Assembly (NCBI GenBank): GCA_017453305.1
Contig: JAFTKJ010000019.1
Coordinates: forward strand, 1 to 61,768
Source: Clostridia bacterium
GTDB taxonomy: Bacteria > Bacillota > Clostridia > Oscillospirales > CAG-272
DNA length: 61,768 bases
Reading direction: 5' to 3'
Below the pieces are notes generated by a model that made no database searches, was not told the DNA's origin, and worked only from the letters and a program-made list of their open reading frames with translations. Shown here one piece after another: positions 34,017-42,435 of the stretch. Position 1 is the first letter of the stretch, and each line of letters opens with the position of its first letter. The position numbers and the translations under genes were made by a program.

Positions 34017-34802
34017 ATGCAAAAAGAAGAACAACGCTTTGCCGATTCCGATATTCTGGAGGGGATGACCTCCATTTCCGCCTTGCTCTCCGCGACGCAG
34101 GCAAACGACCGAAAAATTGAAAAGATATGGATCGATCGCACCAAGCGCCGCTCCAAAGCCGCAGAGATTGGCTTTTTGACCGCAAAATCGCATGAAAGAG
34201 GCTTTTCTATTGAGTTCACAAGCGCCGAAGAGATTGCAAAGTGCGCCATCGGCAACACACACGGCGGTATTCTTGCCTTTTGCACTCCGCGCACCATACC
34301 ATACCTGCAAGTTGCCGACATTCTCCCAAACCGCTTTTACGTGTATCTGGAAGGAGTCGAAGACCCCTACAACTTTGGCTATGCCTTGCGCTCATTGTAT
34401 GCCGCAGGCGTCAGCGGAGTGGTTCTGCCTCCGCGCAACTGGATGAGTGCTTCCGGCGTTGTGGCGCGTGCATCGGCAGGCGCATCGGAGCTGATGCCGA
34501 TGTTTCAGGCAGAAGGAGAAGACGCGGTAGCGCTCTTCCGAGAGGCGGGATATTCGATCCTTTGCGCAGGTATCCGCGATTCGGTATCGGTGTTTGAAGA
34601 AGAATTCCCCTATCCTGTTCTTTTGGTAATCGGCGGCGAGAAAAGAGGCATTTCCCGTTCGCTTTTGGAAAAAGCCGACCACATCGTGCGCATCGATTAT
34701 GGGCGGGAGTTTCGCGGATCTCTTTCTGCCGCATCCGCCGCTACGGTTCTGGCGTTTGAGATCTTCCGCCAAAATAAAAAAAGCACGCTTTCAGCGCGCT
34801 GA
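34017..34802 (+). CDS. TrmH/SpoU family RNA methyltransferase
   Basis: A 261-residue SPOUT-class 2'-O-ribose methyltransferase. An N-terminal substrate-binding domain (about 1-105) precedes the knotted catalytic domain: VYLEGVEDPYNFGYALRS (motif 1, with NFG in place of the more common NxG), LLVIGGEKRGISRSLL (motif 2) and FRGSLSAASAATVLAFE (motif 3; SLSAASA in place of SLNVSVA). The rRNA or tRNA target is unknown. AAAAAGGAG precedes the ATG. Divergent from spoIIID. Confidence 0.87.
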   Translation: MQKEEQRFADSDILEGMTSISALLSATQANDRKIEKIWIDRTKRRSKAAEIGFLTAKSHERGFSIEFTSAEEIAKCAIGNTHGGILAFCTPRTIPYLQVADILPNRFYVYLEGVEDPYNFGYALRSLYAAGVSGVVLPPRNWMSASGVVARASAGASELMPMFQAEGEDAVALFREAGYSILCAGIRDSVSVFEEEFPYPVLLVIGGEKRGISRSLLEKADHIVRIDYGREFRGSLSAASAATVLAFEIFRQNKKSTLSAR

Positions 34803-34826
34803 TGTGGATTTTTTTCAAAAAATCCG

Positions 34827-34855
34827 TAGACAAAACAAGAAAGATATGTTATAAT
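34827..34855 (+). promoter_or_regulatory. Sigma-A promoter of MBL-fold gene
   Basis: TAGACA, 17-nt spacer, TATAAT. It probably also reads into gltX and glnS, since no terminator separates them. Confidence 0.7.
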
Positions 34856-34888
34856 ATAAGGTAAGCGTATTTTCGGGAGGGGCAAAGC

Positions 34889-35506
34889 ATGGAGATTTAC
34901 AATCTGTTTCCCGGTTCCTTCGCGTCCAATTGCTATTTGCTCGTCAGCAAGGGACAAGCTGCGGTAGTAGACCCTTCGGCCGATGCGGCAAGTATACAGC
35001 AGGCATTGATGGATCACGGTGCGGTGTTGAAATATATCTTTTTGACGCACGGACATTTTGACCATATCTGCTCGCTGGACGATCTACGCGACAGAACCCT
35101 TGCAACAGCGTACGTGCATCAAGCAGACGCAGACATGCCGTGCGATGCTTATAAAAATGCGTTCTACACCTTTTTTCATCAAGAGCGCGTTTACCGTCGC
35201 CCGGAAAACGTCTTTTGCGACGGCGACACCTTCCCTCTTGGAGGGGAAAGCATCCGCGTCATTCATACGCCCGGACATACCGAGGGATCGGTGTGTTACG
35301 ATTGCAACGGCGAATTCCTTTTGACCGGGGATACGCTGTTTGCAGAGGGTTACGGGCGGTGCGATCTTTACGGTGGCAGCATTGATCGGATGCGCGCCTC
35401 CCTTAAGCTTCTTCGCACGCTTCCGCAAAATATGCGGATCTATCCCGGTCACGGTGCCCCCGAGGTGCTTGGAACCGCGCTGGATATGAGCGCATTCTTT
35501 TATTAA
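34889..35506 (+). CDS. MBL-fold metallohydrolase (glyoxalase II-like)
   Basis: A 205-residue metallo-beta-lactamase-fold hydrolase of the short glyoxalase-II/YcbL type. Metal ligands: THGHFDH near residue 54, HTPGHTEGS near 130, the bridging Asp in LLTGDTLF, and PGHG near 189. It lacks the C-terminal helical domain of true glyoxalase II, so the substrate may be another thioester or a small molecule. GGGAGGGG lies upstream of the ATG. It precedes gltX by 40 nt. Confidence 0.9.
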   Translation: MEIYNLFPGSFASNCYLLVSKGQAAVVDPSADAASIQQALMDHGAVLKYIFLTHGHFDHICSLDDLRDRTLATAYVHQADADMPCDAYKNAFYTFFHQERVYRRPENVFCDGDTFPLGGESIRVIHTPGHTEGSVCYDCNGEFLLTGDTLFAEGYGRCDLYGGSIDRMRASLKLLRTLPQNMRIYPGHGAPEVLGTALDMSAFFY

Positions 35507-35546
35507 CTTCAGTTTGAATTTCCCTTATCAGAAAGGATCATAGATT

Positions 35547-37229
35547 ATGGATTATCAAAAGCTTGCCGACCTTCTCTTCCCGAACGTAACGGAGACGCCT
35601 GCGGATATGGAGGCAAAATTTCCTCCCCGCAACCTTCCCGAAGGAGCAAAGGTTACCCGTTTTGCGCCCAGCCCTACGGGCTTTGTGCACTTTGGCGGAC
35701 TCTTCCCCTCTACTATCAGCGAACGCCTGGCACACCAGAGCGGCGGCGTGTTTATTTTGCGCATTGAGGATACCGACGCCAAGCGCGAGGTGGACGGTGC
35801 CGCAGAGGCATTGATCCGCACGCTGGCTCACTACGGCATTCACTTTGATGAAGGTGCGGTGATCGGCGAGGACGGCTTGATCTGCGACAAGGGCGACTAC
35901 GGTCCGTACAAGCAAAGCCAACGCGGACCCATCTATCACGTATTTGCCAAGCAGTTGGTCAGCCAAGGACAGGCTTACCCCGTGTTTACCACGCAGGAGG
36001 AGCTGGATGCCTTGAATGCGACCGATAAAAAGGCAGAGATCAAAGCAAAGGATTGGCACGAGGATCAAACCGAGCAACGCAAAAAGATGCTGGCGGCACG
36101 TAACATCACCATAGAAGAGGTCGAACGCAACCTTGCCGCAGGCAATCCCTTTGTGCTCCGCTTGCTGGCAGACGGAGACCCCGAAAAGAAGATCCCCTTT
36201 ACCGATCTTGTAAAGGGAAAATTGGAGATCCCCGAAAACGATGAGGATTTCGTTCTCCTTAAATCCGACGGCATTCCCACCTACCACTTTGCACACGCGG
36301 TGGACGATCACCTTATGGGAACCACGCACGTCATCCGTGGTGAGGAATGGCTTCCCAGCCTTTCCAAGCACATCATGCTTTTCCGCTACCTCGGCTTTAA
36401 GCTTCCCAAATTCATGCACATCGCGCAGATCATGCGCCTGGATGAAAACGGCAACAAGAAAAAGCTCTCCAAGCGCGACATGGGTGCCAACATGGACGAT
36501 TACAGCCGCATGGGATATGCCCCTGACTGCGTTTGCGAATATATTATGACCCTGCTCAACTCCAACTATGAGGAGTGGCACATGCAAAACGCCGACAAGC
36601 CCTACACCGACTTCCCCTTTAACATCAAAAAGATGAGCACCTCCGGCTGTCTGTTTGACTTCGACAAGCTCAACGACGTCAGCAAGAATATCATCTCGCG
36701 CATGAGCGCTGCCGAGGTCACTCGTCAGGTCACCGAATGGGCACAGCAATACGATCCCGAATTCGGCGCCCAACTTGCAAAGGATCCCGCATTTACCGAG
36801 GCGATCTTCGCCATTGGTCGCGGCGGTAAAAAGCCGCGAAAGGACCTTGCCACCTGGGCGGATGCAAAACCGTATATGGGCTTCTTCTTTGACGGCAAGC
36901 AGGAGGACGCGTACCCCGAGCAGTTTGACAAAGCCGATATCAAAACGGCGCTGGAAAAGTTCCTTGTAACATTTGATCTTGCCGACGACATGAACACGTG
37001 GTTTGAAAAGATCAAAGCAATTGCGCGTGAGATCGGCTATGCGGACGATATGAAGGCGTACAAGGCTGACCCCGAGGCGTATCGCGGCAGCATTGCCGAC
37101 GTCAGCATGTTTTTGCGCGTTGCGGTTACCGGTAAAATGAATGCTCCCGATCTTTACACAGTCATGCAGATCCTGGGTAAATGCAACACCGTTTGCCGTA
37201 TTGAAAGCATGATTGAAAGATTGGATTAA
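35547..37229 (+). CDS. gltX: Glutamate--tRNA ligase
   Basis: A 560-residue class Ib synthetase. Rossmann fold with FAPSPTGFVHFGG (the HIGH motif appears as HFGG), then FILRIEDTDAKR, the SDGIPTYHFAHAVDDH segment, and the KMSKS-type loop KLSKRD near residue 310. Longer than the roughly 485-residue common form, due mainly to insertions in the anticodon-binding part. AAAGGA precedes the ATG. Directly followed by glnS, so this genome appears to charge Glu and Gln by separate enzymes. Confidence 0.93.
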   Translation: MDYQKLADLLFPNVTETPADMEAKFPPRNLPEGAKVTRFAPSPTGFVHFGGLFPSTISERLAHQSGGVFILRIEDTDAKREVDGAAEALIRTLAHYGIHFDEGAVIGEDGLICDKGDYGPYKQSQRGPIYHVFAKQLVSQGQAYPVFTTQEELDALNATDKKAEIKAKDWHEDQTEQRKKMLAARNITIEEVERNLAAGNPFVLRLLADGDPEKKIPFTDLVKGKLEIPENDEDFVLLKSDGIPTYHFAHAVDDHLMGTTHVIRGEEWLPSLSKHIMLFRYLGFKLPKFMHIAQIMRLDENGNKKKLSKRDMGANMDDYSRMGYAPDCVCEYIMTLLNSNYEEWHMQNADKPYTDFPFNIKKMSTSGCLFDFDKLNDVSKNIISRMSAAEVTRQVTEWAQQYDPEFGAQLAKDPAFTEAIFAIGRGGKKPRKDLATWADAKPYMGFFFDGKQEDAYPEQFDKADIKTALEKFLVTFDLADDMNTWFEKIKAIAREIGYADDMKAYKADPEAYRGSIADVSMFLRVAVTGKMNAPDLYTVMQILGKCNTVCRIESMIERLD

Positions 37230-37259
37230 GGCTTTAAGAAAGGTTTTGGATAACGAAAA

Positions 37260-38915
37260 ATGGCTGAAGTTGAAAAGAATTTTATACACGATATTATCGA
37301 TCAGGATCTGACTGCCAATCCCGGTCTCAAGATCCACACGCGCTTCCCGCCCGAGCCGAACGGATACCTCCACATCGGATCAGTCAAGGCGATCTGCATC
37401 AATACCGACGTATCCAACAAATACAACGGCTTGTTCAATCTGCGCTACGACGACACCAACCCCGCAAAGGAATCGGACGAATTTGTTCGCTCCATTCGCG
37501 AGGATCTGGAGTGGCTTGGCGCTACCCCAACGGGCGGTGTTTTTTACGGCTCGGACTATTTTGGAAAGTGCTACGAGTTTGCCGTTCAGCTGATCAAGCA
37601 GGGCGACGCATACGTTTGCGACCTCTCCAAGGACGACCTCACCGATTACAAGGGCACCGACCGCACGCAGGCATCCAAGGAGTCCCCCTACCGCAACAGA
37701 ACGGTAGAGGAAAACCTGGATCTGTTCGAGCGCATGAGAGCGGGCGAATTCCCCGACGGTGCACGCACGTTGCGCGCAAAGATCGATCCCTCGTCCGACA
37801 ACCCCTATCTGCGCGATCCCGTTATTTACCGCATCAAGCACATTCACCATCACCGCCAGGGCGACGAATGGTGCGTGTACCCCATGTATGACTTTGCACA
37901 TCCCATTCAGGATGCCTTGGAGGGCATTACACACTCTCTGTGCTCCAGCGAGTTCCGCAACCACCGTCCGCTTTACGATTGGGTGGTGGAAAAGATCGGC
38001 TTTGAGGCAAAGCCCCATCAGTGGGAGTTTGGTCGCATGAACATCACCTACACCGTCATGTCCAAGCGTTACCTGCGTCAGCTCGTGGAGGAAGGCTTTG
38101 TTGACGGTTGGGATGACCCCCGTCTGCCTACCCTGTGCGGTCTGCGTCGCCGCGGATATACCCCCTCTGCCCTGTTCACCTTTGTGCGTGAGGCAGGTGT
38201 GACCAACACCGACCACACCGTGGACGTTCGCCAGCTTGAGGCTTGCGTACGCAACGACCTGAACGAAAACGCGCTCCGCCGTGTGGGTATTGCCAATCCC
38301 ATTCGCGTGGTGATCGATAACTACCCTGAGGATCGCGAGGAAATGATCGCACTTCCCAACCATCCGCAAAAGCCCGAGCTTGGCACGCGTGACGTTCCCA
38401 TGACGCGCGAGGTCTTTATTGATGCCGAGGACTTTGCCGAGGTTCCGCCTCCCAAGTTCTTCCGCCTCAAGCCCGACGGCGAGGTTCGTCTGATGGGCGG
38501 TTATATCATTAAATATGCCGGCATTGAAAAGAATGAGGACGGCTCGATCAAGTGCATTCACGCAACCGCAGATCTGGAAACCGGAAACGGCATGCCTGCC
38601 GATGGCAGAAAGATCAAGGGCACCATTCATTGGCTCTCTGCCAAGTATGCACAGCCTGCAACCTTTATGCTGTATGATCGCCTCTTCAACATTGAAAACA
38701 CCGCCGACGTTCCCGAGGGTAAGACCTACCTCGATTTCCTCAACCCCGATTCCCTTACCAAGCTGGAGAACGCCGTGGTTGAGCCGAGCCTTTGCGATGC
38801 CGCCCCCGGTGAGCAGTTCCAATTTGTGCGCGTGGGATACTTCTGCAAGGATACCAAAAACGCAAACACCTTTAACCGCGTAGTCGGCTTGAAGGATAGC
38901 TTCCCCAAACAATAA
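37260..38915 (+). CDS. glnS: Glutamine--tRNA ligase
   Basis: A 551-residue GlnRS, close to the 554 residues of E. coli. RFPPEPNGYLHIGS is the HIGH motif, NLRYDDTNPAKE follows, VMSKRYL is the KMSKS loop near residue 266, and the two beta-barrel anticodon domains occupy about 340-551. The start lacks a close Shine-Dalgarno (AAAGG is about 18 nt away), so it may be coupled to gltX 30 nt upstream. GlnRS is rarer in Bacillota, many of which use transamidation instead. Two terminators follow. Confidence 0.96.
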   Translation: MAEVEKNFIHDIIDQDLTANPGLKIHTRFPPEPNGYLHIGSVKAICINTDVSNKYNGLFNLRYDDTNPAKESDEFVRSIREDLEWLGATPTGGVFYGSDYFGKCYEFAVQLIKQGDAYVCDLSKDDLTDYKGTDRTQASKESPYRNRTVEENLDLFERMRAGEFPDGARTLRAKIDPSSDNPYLRDPVIYRIKHIHHHRQGDEWCVYPMYDFAHPIQDALEGITHSLCSSEFRNHRPLYDWVVEKIGFEAKPHQWEFGRMNITYTVMSKRYLRQLVEEGFVDGWDDPRLPTLCGLRRRGYTPSALFTFVREAGVTNTDHTVDVRQLEACVRNDLNENALRRVGIANPIRVVIDNYPEDREEMIALPNHPQKPELGTRDVPMTREVFIDAEDFAEVPPPKFFRLKPDGEVRLMGGYIIKYAGIEKNEDGSIKCIHATADLETGNGMPADGRKIKGTIHWLSAKYAQPATFMLYDRLFNIENTADVPEGKTYLDFLNPDSLTKLENAVVEPSLCDAAPGEQFQFVRVGYFCKDTKNANTFNRVVGLKDSFPKQ

Positions 38916-38923
38916 GCAAAAAA

Positions 38924-38956
38924 GGGCTGAGTTCAAAATGAACTCAGCCCAATTTT
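38924..38956 (+). terminator. Terminator of gltX-glnS
   Basis: Perfect 12-bp stem (GGGCTGAGTTCA / TGAACTCAGCCC, loop AAA) followed by AATTTTG. Confidence 0.88.
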
Positions 38957-38959
38957 GTC

Positions 38960-39011
38960 CACTCCCCCGCCGCGGCGGCGCGGTGTGCACCGCCACGTGG
39001 GAGTTTTTATT
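38960..39011 (+). terminator. Second, GC-rich terminator-like structure
   Basis: Outer ACTCCC / GGGAGT pair enclosing GCGGTG / CACCGC, followed by TTTTTATTTT. It could back up the glnS terminator. Confidence 0.6.
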
Positions 39012-39014
39012 TTG

Positions 39015-39365
39015 TTACTGTGGTTGCTTTTTTGCTTTTCTCTTTTTGATGATTAAGGCAATAATCCAAGCAAAAAGTAACAATATAGCTATTGTCGGTC
39101 CACCAAATTCAAAAAATACAAGTTTGAAAAAATCAGTTAAAAATACCGAACTTCCGAGCGTAGGTGGACATACCATATCCAATATAAAGCTTTCGATACC
39201 TAAAAATATGAGAACAAGGGTTGGAATCAATTTTGGAATTAATCGCTTTGTTTTCAAGCATAAAAATAATTGTGCAATAAAGAAAGCAAGCAACGCAAAT
39301 GCAACAACAAAAGCATCCCATACTGTACTATTGATTAAAGACATTAACTTAAAAAAGATAATCAT
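39015..39365 (-). CDS. Small four-helix membrane protein, paralogue 1 (candidate immunity protein)
   Basis: A 116-residue membrane protein with three to four hydrophobic helices and a basic tail IIKKRKAKKQPQ. It is a paralogue of the protein at 39810, which ends IIKKRKAKKQNCVTQ and shares the Leu-rich helix followed by a Cys-Leu-(Lys/Arg) turn (AQLFLCLKTK against AQLLLCLRIK). Each paralogue lies just downstream of a broken alpha/beta-hydrolase tail, the order expected for effector then immunity gene. GGAGG lies 6-7 nt upstream of the first codon. Function inferred from position. Confidence 0.6.
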   Translation of the reverse strand: MIIFFKLMSLINSTVWDAFVVAFALLAFFIAQLFLCLKTKRLIPKLIPTLVLIFLGIESFILDMVCPPTLGSSVFLTDFFKLVFFEFGGPTIAILLLFAWIIALIIKKRKAKKQPQ

Positions 39366-39400
39366 AAAAGCACCTCCTACACTACAATAGTATTGCTTTC

Positions 39401-39775
39401 CTATGTGTTATCAGACGCCACAATGCCTGTTTCTGCAGTAATTAACAACATGACTCTTTCTAAGACGGCTGAATTAGACACCAAAGCCATGTGGTCGGCA
39501 TTAAAAGTAAAATCAGGAGTTCCATAGCCGGCGCTACGCGATAATACCATATTATCACCATCCATAGAAGTGACCGTTCCGGTTTGCTTGTAATCGCTTG
39601 AGAAATTAACTGTTGAGATTGTGGAAACACCTACTCCCGCGATTGTATAAACAGAAACGTCATCGCGCTCAATTACGTGCTAACCGTTGATGATGAGTGA
39701 ATTATGGAAGGCAATCGCCTCATTAAACATGGGCTTAATGCCTCCTTTCAGTGTTTTGTCAAACTGTTTGTCCAT
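39401..39775 (-). pseudogene. Alpha/beta-hydrolase (lipase-like) C-terminal remnant, copy 1
   Basis: From an ATG with GGGAGG the frame gives 31 residues, hits TAG at 39680-39682, then stays open for about 92 codons to a stop at 39401. The downstream part resembles the end of a serine alpha/beta hydrolase: SMDGDNMVLSRSAGYG where the catalytic Asp sits, then FNADHMALVSNSAVLERV with the catalytic His. The nucleophile region is missing. Homologous to the remnant at 40195 (EHVGLVSNPGVLDQI). Followed by the membrane protein at 39015. Confidence 0.65.
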
Positions 39776-39782
39776 TTTATGT

Positions 39783-39804
39783 CCTCCCGCCCGAGGGCGG
39801 GGGA
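39783..39804. promoter_or_regulatory. GC hairpin covering a Shine-Dalgarno
   Basis: On the minus strand CTCCCCCGCCC pairs with GGGCGGGAG; the 3' arm includes the GGGAGG that serves the ATG at 39775. It could hide the ribosome site or act as a terminator for the gene at 39810 (no T-tract). Confidence 0.45.
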
Positions 39805-39809
39805 GCGTG

Positions 39810-40181
39810 TTATTGGGTTACACAATTTTGCTTTTTGGCTTTTCTCTTTTTGATGATATGAGCGGTAAGGCATGCAATAGCAATATCAATCCACAGTGGA
39901 CCAAAGCCCAACACATACGCGCCCGGAATGTAGGTCCAAAATTGATTGCTCATCCAATACTCATAGGTTAAAATAAAATGCAGGAAGAAACCGATACATT
40001 CTATTAAGGCAATCAACAAAAGAAACATTGGAATCAATTGAACCCATCGTTTTTTGATACGTAAGCAAAGTAATAGTTGCGCGCTGAAAAAGCTCAAGCA
40101 TAATAGAAGATAAATCAGATTATTCAAAATATAGGGCAGATCAAATGAATCAAGCACAAGACGAAACATAAAAAAATACAT
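39810..40181 (-). CDS. Small four-helix membrane protein, paralogue 2 (candidate immunity protein)
   Basis: A 123-residue protein with hydrophobic segments near 18-40, 47-72 and 90-108 and a basic tail IIKKRKAKKQ shared exactly with its paralogue at 39015. GAGGAGG lies upstream of the start. It begins 13 nt after the stop of the second hydrolase remnant. Together with 39015 it indicates a duplicated effector-tail plus membrane-protein unit. No database family recognised. Confidence 0.6.
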   Translation of the reverse strand: MYFFMFRLVLDSFDLPYILNNLIYLLLCLSFFSAQLLLCLRIKKRWVQLIPMFLLLIALIECIGFFLHFILTYEYWMSNQFWTYIPGAYVLGFGPLWIDIAIACLTAHIIKKRKAKKQNCVTQ

Positions 40182-40194
40182 ACTAACCTCCTCT

Positions 40195-40404
40195 TTATGC
40201 CGCTATATCCACAGCCACTTGTGATATATCGGCTGTAATGCCTGTTTCAAAAGTAATTAAATCGATGATTTGATCCAGCACACCGGGATTTGATACCAAA
40301 CCAACGTGCTCTACCTTATCGAATAGAAACACTGTATCACCGTAATTTGTATCACCATAGGTTGCACTGCCAACCAAAACCGTATACTTTATGATAATTT
40401 CCTC
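40195..40404 (-). pseudogene. Alpha/beta-hydrolase (lipase-like) C-terminal remnant, copy 2
   Basis: About 69 codons open between a TAA and the stop at 40195, without an ATG. The translation runs KYTVLVGSATYGD, then FLFDKVEHVGLVSNPGV and LDQIIDLITFETGI, matching copy 1 at 39401 in the region of the catalytic His and the closing helix (ITAETGI against ITFETGI). Everything upstream of the last strand of the hydrolase fold is missing. It lies 13 nt before the membrane protein at 39810. Confidence 0.65.
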
Positions 40405-40470
40405 TTAATGTCAAGAAAAATTTTAGCGACTGCCAAAATTCTCCCGCACAGACATCATCGCCATACCCGT

Positions 40471-40545
40471 CTATGCGGGCATGAAAGGACGCGCGAGCCT
40501 CCTTTTGCTTGCGGCTTGATGGATATTCGATTGGTTCATTTTCAT
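40471..40545 (-). pseudogene. Truncated N-terminal ORF behind an intact promoter
   Basis: A 24-codon frame (MKMNQSNIHQAASKRRLARP, then stop) with a strong GGAGG 7 nt upstream and a consensus promoter at 40603. These signals are out of proportion to such a short product. Together with the hydrolase tail at 40195 in the same direction they suggest that the body of one gene was deleted, leaving start and end. The residues do not identify the lost protein. Confidence 0.5.
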
Positions 40546-40602
40546 GGCTCGTACCTCCTTGAAAGCTATGCACTGTGCCGCAAGGGGCACTTCTGCACTT
40601 TT

Positions 40603-40631
40603 ATCATACCATATTTTTGCCGCATTGTCAA
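40603..40631 (-). promoter_or_regulatory. Sigma-A promoter of the broken hydrolase locus
   Basis: TTGACA, 17-nt spacer, TATGAT on the minus strand, reading into the truncated ORF at 40545 and the two membrane-protein genes. Confidence 0.8.
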
Positions 40632-40708
40632 CCACCGCGCACGGATTTTGTATCTTTGCACAATGAACGATGATACTTTTTGTGCAGGGTGAACAAAGAT
40701 TTTAACAA

Positions 40709-40745
40709 AAAGCAACCCCAAACAACAATGGTTTGAGGTTGCTTT
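40709..40745. terminator. Isolated terminator-like hairpin
   Basis: 15-bp stem with one mismatch (AAAGCAACCCCAAAC / GTTTGAGGTTGCTTT). T-runs on both sides but no gene between it and the neighbouring promoters; the 350 nt around it hold no other feature I can name apart from a tandem TTGCGTATTC near 40853. Confidence 0.55.
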
Positions 40746-40910
40746 GAATATGTTTTTGTGCTCAAATAAAGGTCAGCAGTACAAAATTCAGAACTATAGT
40801 ACAAATCGCCTTTTGTTATTCCCCTCTCTGCTTTATTTTCATAATATTTTTGCGTATTCTTGCGTATTCTTCACGCAAAGGATGTTGATTTGTCTACTTT
40901 TTTGCCATTG

Positions 40911-40939
40911 TTGACAAAATGCGCAAAAAAGTTTATAAT
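40911..40939 (+). promoter_or_regulatory. Sigma-A promoter of the glp-like operon
   Basis: Perfect consensus TTGACA, 17-nt spacer, TATAAT, 44 nt before the start codon. Confidence 0.9.
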
Positions 40940-40983
40940 ATAGGTTAGATATTTTTGAACAACCTTTTATAGGAGGAATGACT

Positions 40984-42435
40984 ATGTATCATGTAGCCAT
41001 TATTGGCGGCGGTGTGGTTGGAGGTATGATTGCTCGCACACTCAGTGCCTACCAATTGCGCGTTTGCATTCTTGAAAAAGCGCACGACGTAGCCGCAGGT
41101 GCAAGCTCGGCAAACTCCGCCATTGTACATGCAGGCTTTGACGCAAAGGAAGGCAGCCTGAAAGCAAAGTTGAACGTGCGCGGTTCCCTTTTGATGGAGG
41201 GTGTTTGCCGCGAGCTCGGCGTTAAATACCGCAACAACGGCTCTCTTGTCATCGGCTTTCACGAAGAAGATCGAAAAGTTCTGGAAGAGCTGCTCCGCCG
41301 CGGAAATGCCAACGGAGTGCAGGGCTTGCGCATTCTGGAGCGCGAGGAGCTGTTTGCGCTGGAGCCCAATCTTTCCCACGACGTGCTCTGTGCCCTTCAC
41401 GCCCCTACGGGCAGCATCGTTTGCCCCTATGAATTGACCATCGCCTCTATCGGCAACGCCATGGACAACGGAGTCGATCTCAAATTGGATTTTGAAGCTT
41501 GCGCCATTGAGGACACGGGTGACCGCTATACCGTACGCGCCAAATCGGGAGATAAAATCGAAGCCGAATACGTGATCAACGCGGCAGGAATCTACTCCGA
41601 TGCCATTGCACGCATGGTGGGCGACGACTCCTTTACCGTTCACGCACGTCGCGGCGAGTACATTCTGTTGGACAAGGAATGCGGTTCGATGCTCTCTCAC
41701 ACCGTTTTCCGCACGCCGAGCAAAATGGGAAAAGGCATTCTGGTCTCTCCCACCGTGGACGGCAACCTGATCACAGGCCCTACTTCGGTAGACATTGAAG
41801 ATAAAGAGGACCACGCTACCACCGCGGAGGGGCTTGCATCGGTCATTCAGCAAAGCAATGAAAACACCGTGGGCGTTCCCTTTGGAAAGTCGATTACCTC
41901 ATTTTGCGGTCTGCGCGCGGTCGGCTCAACGGGAGATTTTATCATCAATTCCCCCCGTCCCCGCTTTGTCAACGTGGCAGGCATCGAGTCCCCGGGGCTT
42001 TCCTCCGCTCCCGCAATTGCGGAATACGTTTTGGAGCTTTTGCAATCGATTGGACTGAAAACAGAAAAAAATCCGAATTTCAATCCTCACCGCGCGGCAA
42101 TGCACGCATTCCGTGAAGCATCAATAGAGGAAAAGAACGCAATCATTCAAAAGGATCCCTCCTACGGGCACATTATCTGCCGTTGCGAAACCGTCAGCGA
42201 GGGCGAAATTCTGAATGCGATTCGCCAAAATCCGCGTCCGCGCGACTTGGACGGAGTCAAGCGCCGTACCCGTGCGCAAATGGGACGCTGTCAGGGCGGC
42301 TTCTGCTCCCCTTATATTGTCGAGCTGCTTGCAAAGGAGCTTGGTATTCCCTATGAGGAGGTCACCAAATTTGGCGGTGACTCTCGTATCAATCTCGGTC
42401 GCATCAAGGAGGAGATCAATGATGAAGCAAATTGA
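40984..42435 (+). CDS. FAD-dependent glycerol-3-phosphate dehydrogenase-like protein (GlpA type, with BFD-like domain)
   Basis: A 483-residue DAO-family flavoprotein. FAD-binding HVAIIGGGVVGGMIA at the N-terminus, ASSANSAIVHAGFDA next, and a C-terminal BFD-like [2Fe-2S] domain (about 395-450) with ICRCETVSEGEI and MGRCQGGFCSPYIV providing four cysteines. This matches the first subunit of the three-gene operon found in many anaerobic Bacillota that oxidises glycerol 3-phosphate or a related hydroxy-acid. The ATG at 40984 has AGGAGG 7 nt upstream; the ATG two codons earlier is too close. It overlaps the next gene. Confidence 0.9.
   Translation: MYHVAIIGGGVVGGMIARTLSAYQLRVCILEKAHDVAAGASSANSAIVHAGFDAKEGSLKAKLNVRGSLLMEGVCRELGVKYRNNGSLVIGFHEEDRKVLEELLRRGNANGVQGLRILEREELFALEPNLSHDVLCALHAPTGSIVCPYELTIASIGNAMDNGVDLKLDFEACAIEDTGDRYTVRAKSGDKIEAEYVINAAGIYSDAIARMVGDDSFTVHARRGEYILLDKECGSMLSHTVFRTPSKMGKGILVSPTVDGNLITGPTSVDIEDKEDHATTAEGLASVIQQSNENTVGVPFGKSITSFCGLRAVGSTGDFIINSPRPRFVNVAGIESPGLSSAPAIAEYVLELLQSIGLKTEKNPNFNPHRAAMHAFREASIEEKNAIIQKDPSYGHIICRCETVSEGEILNAIRQNPRPRDLDGVKRRTRAQMGRCQGGFCSPYIVELLAKELGIPYEEVTKFGGDSRINLGRIKEEINDEAN

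Noticed and set aside
35538-38996. Long minus-strand frames (611 and 538 codons) opposite gltX and glnS
   Set aside because: Shadows of strongly biased synthetase genes, without start signals or domains.
40352-40573. 73-codon minus-strand frame at the broken hydrolase locus
   Set aside because: Starts at GTG without a ribosome site; the well-signalled start at 40545 is in another frame.
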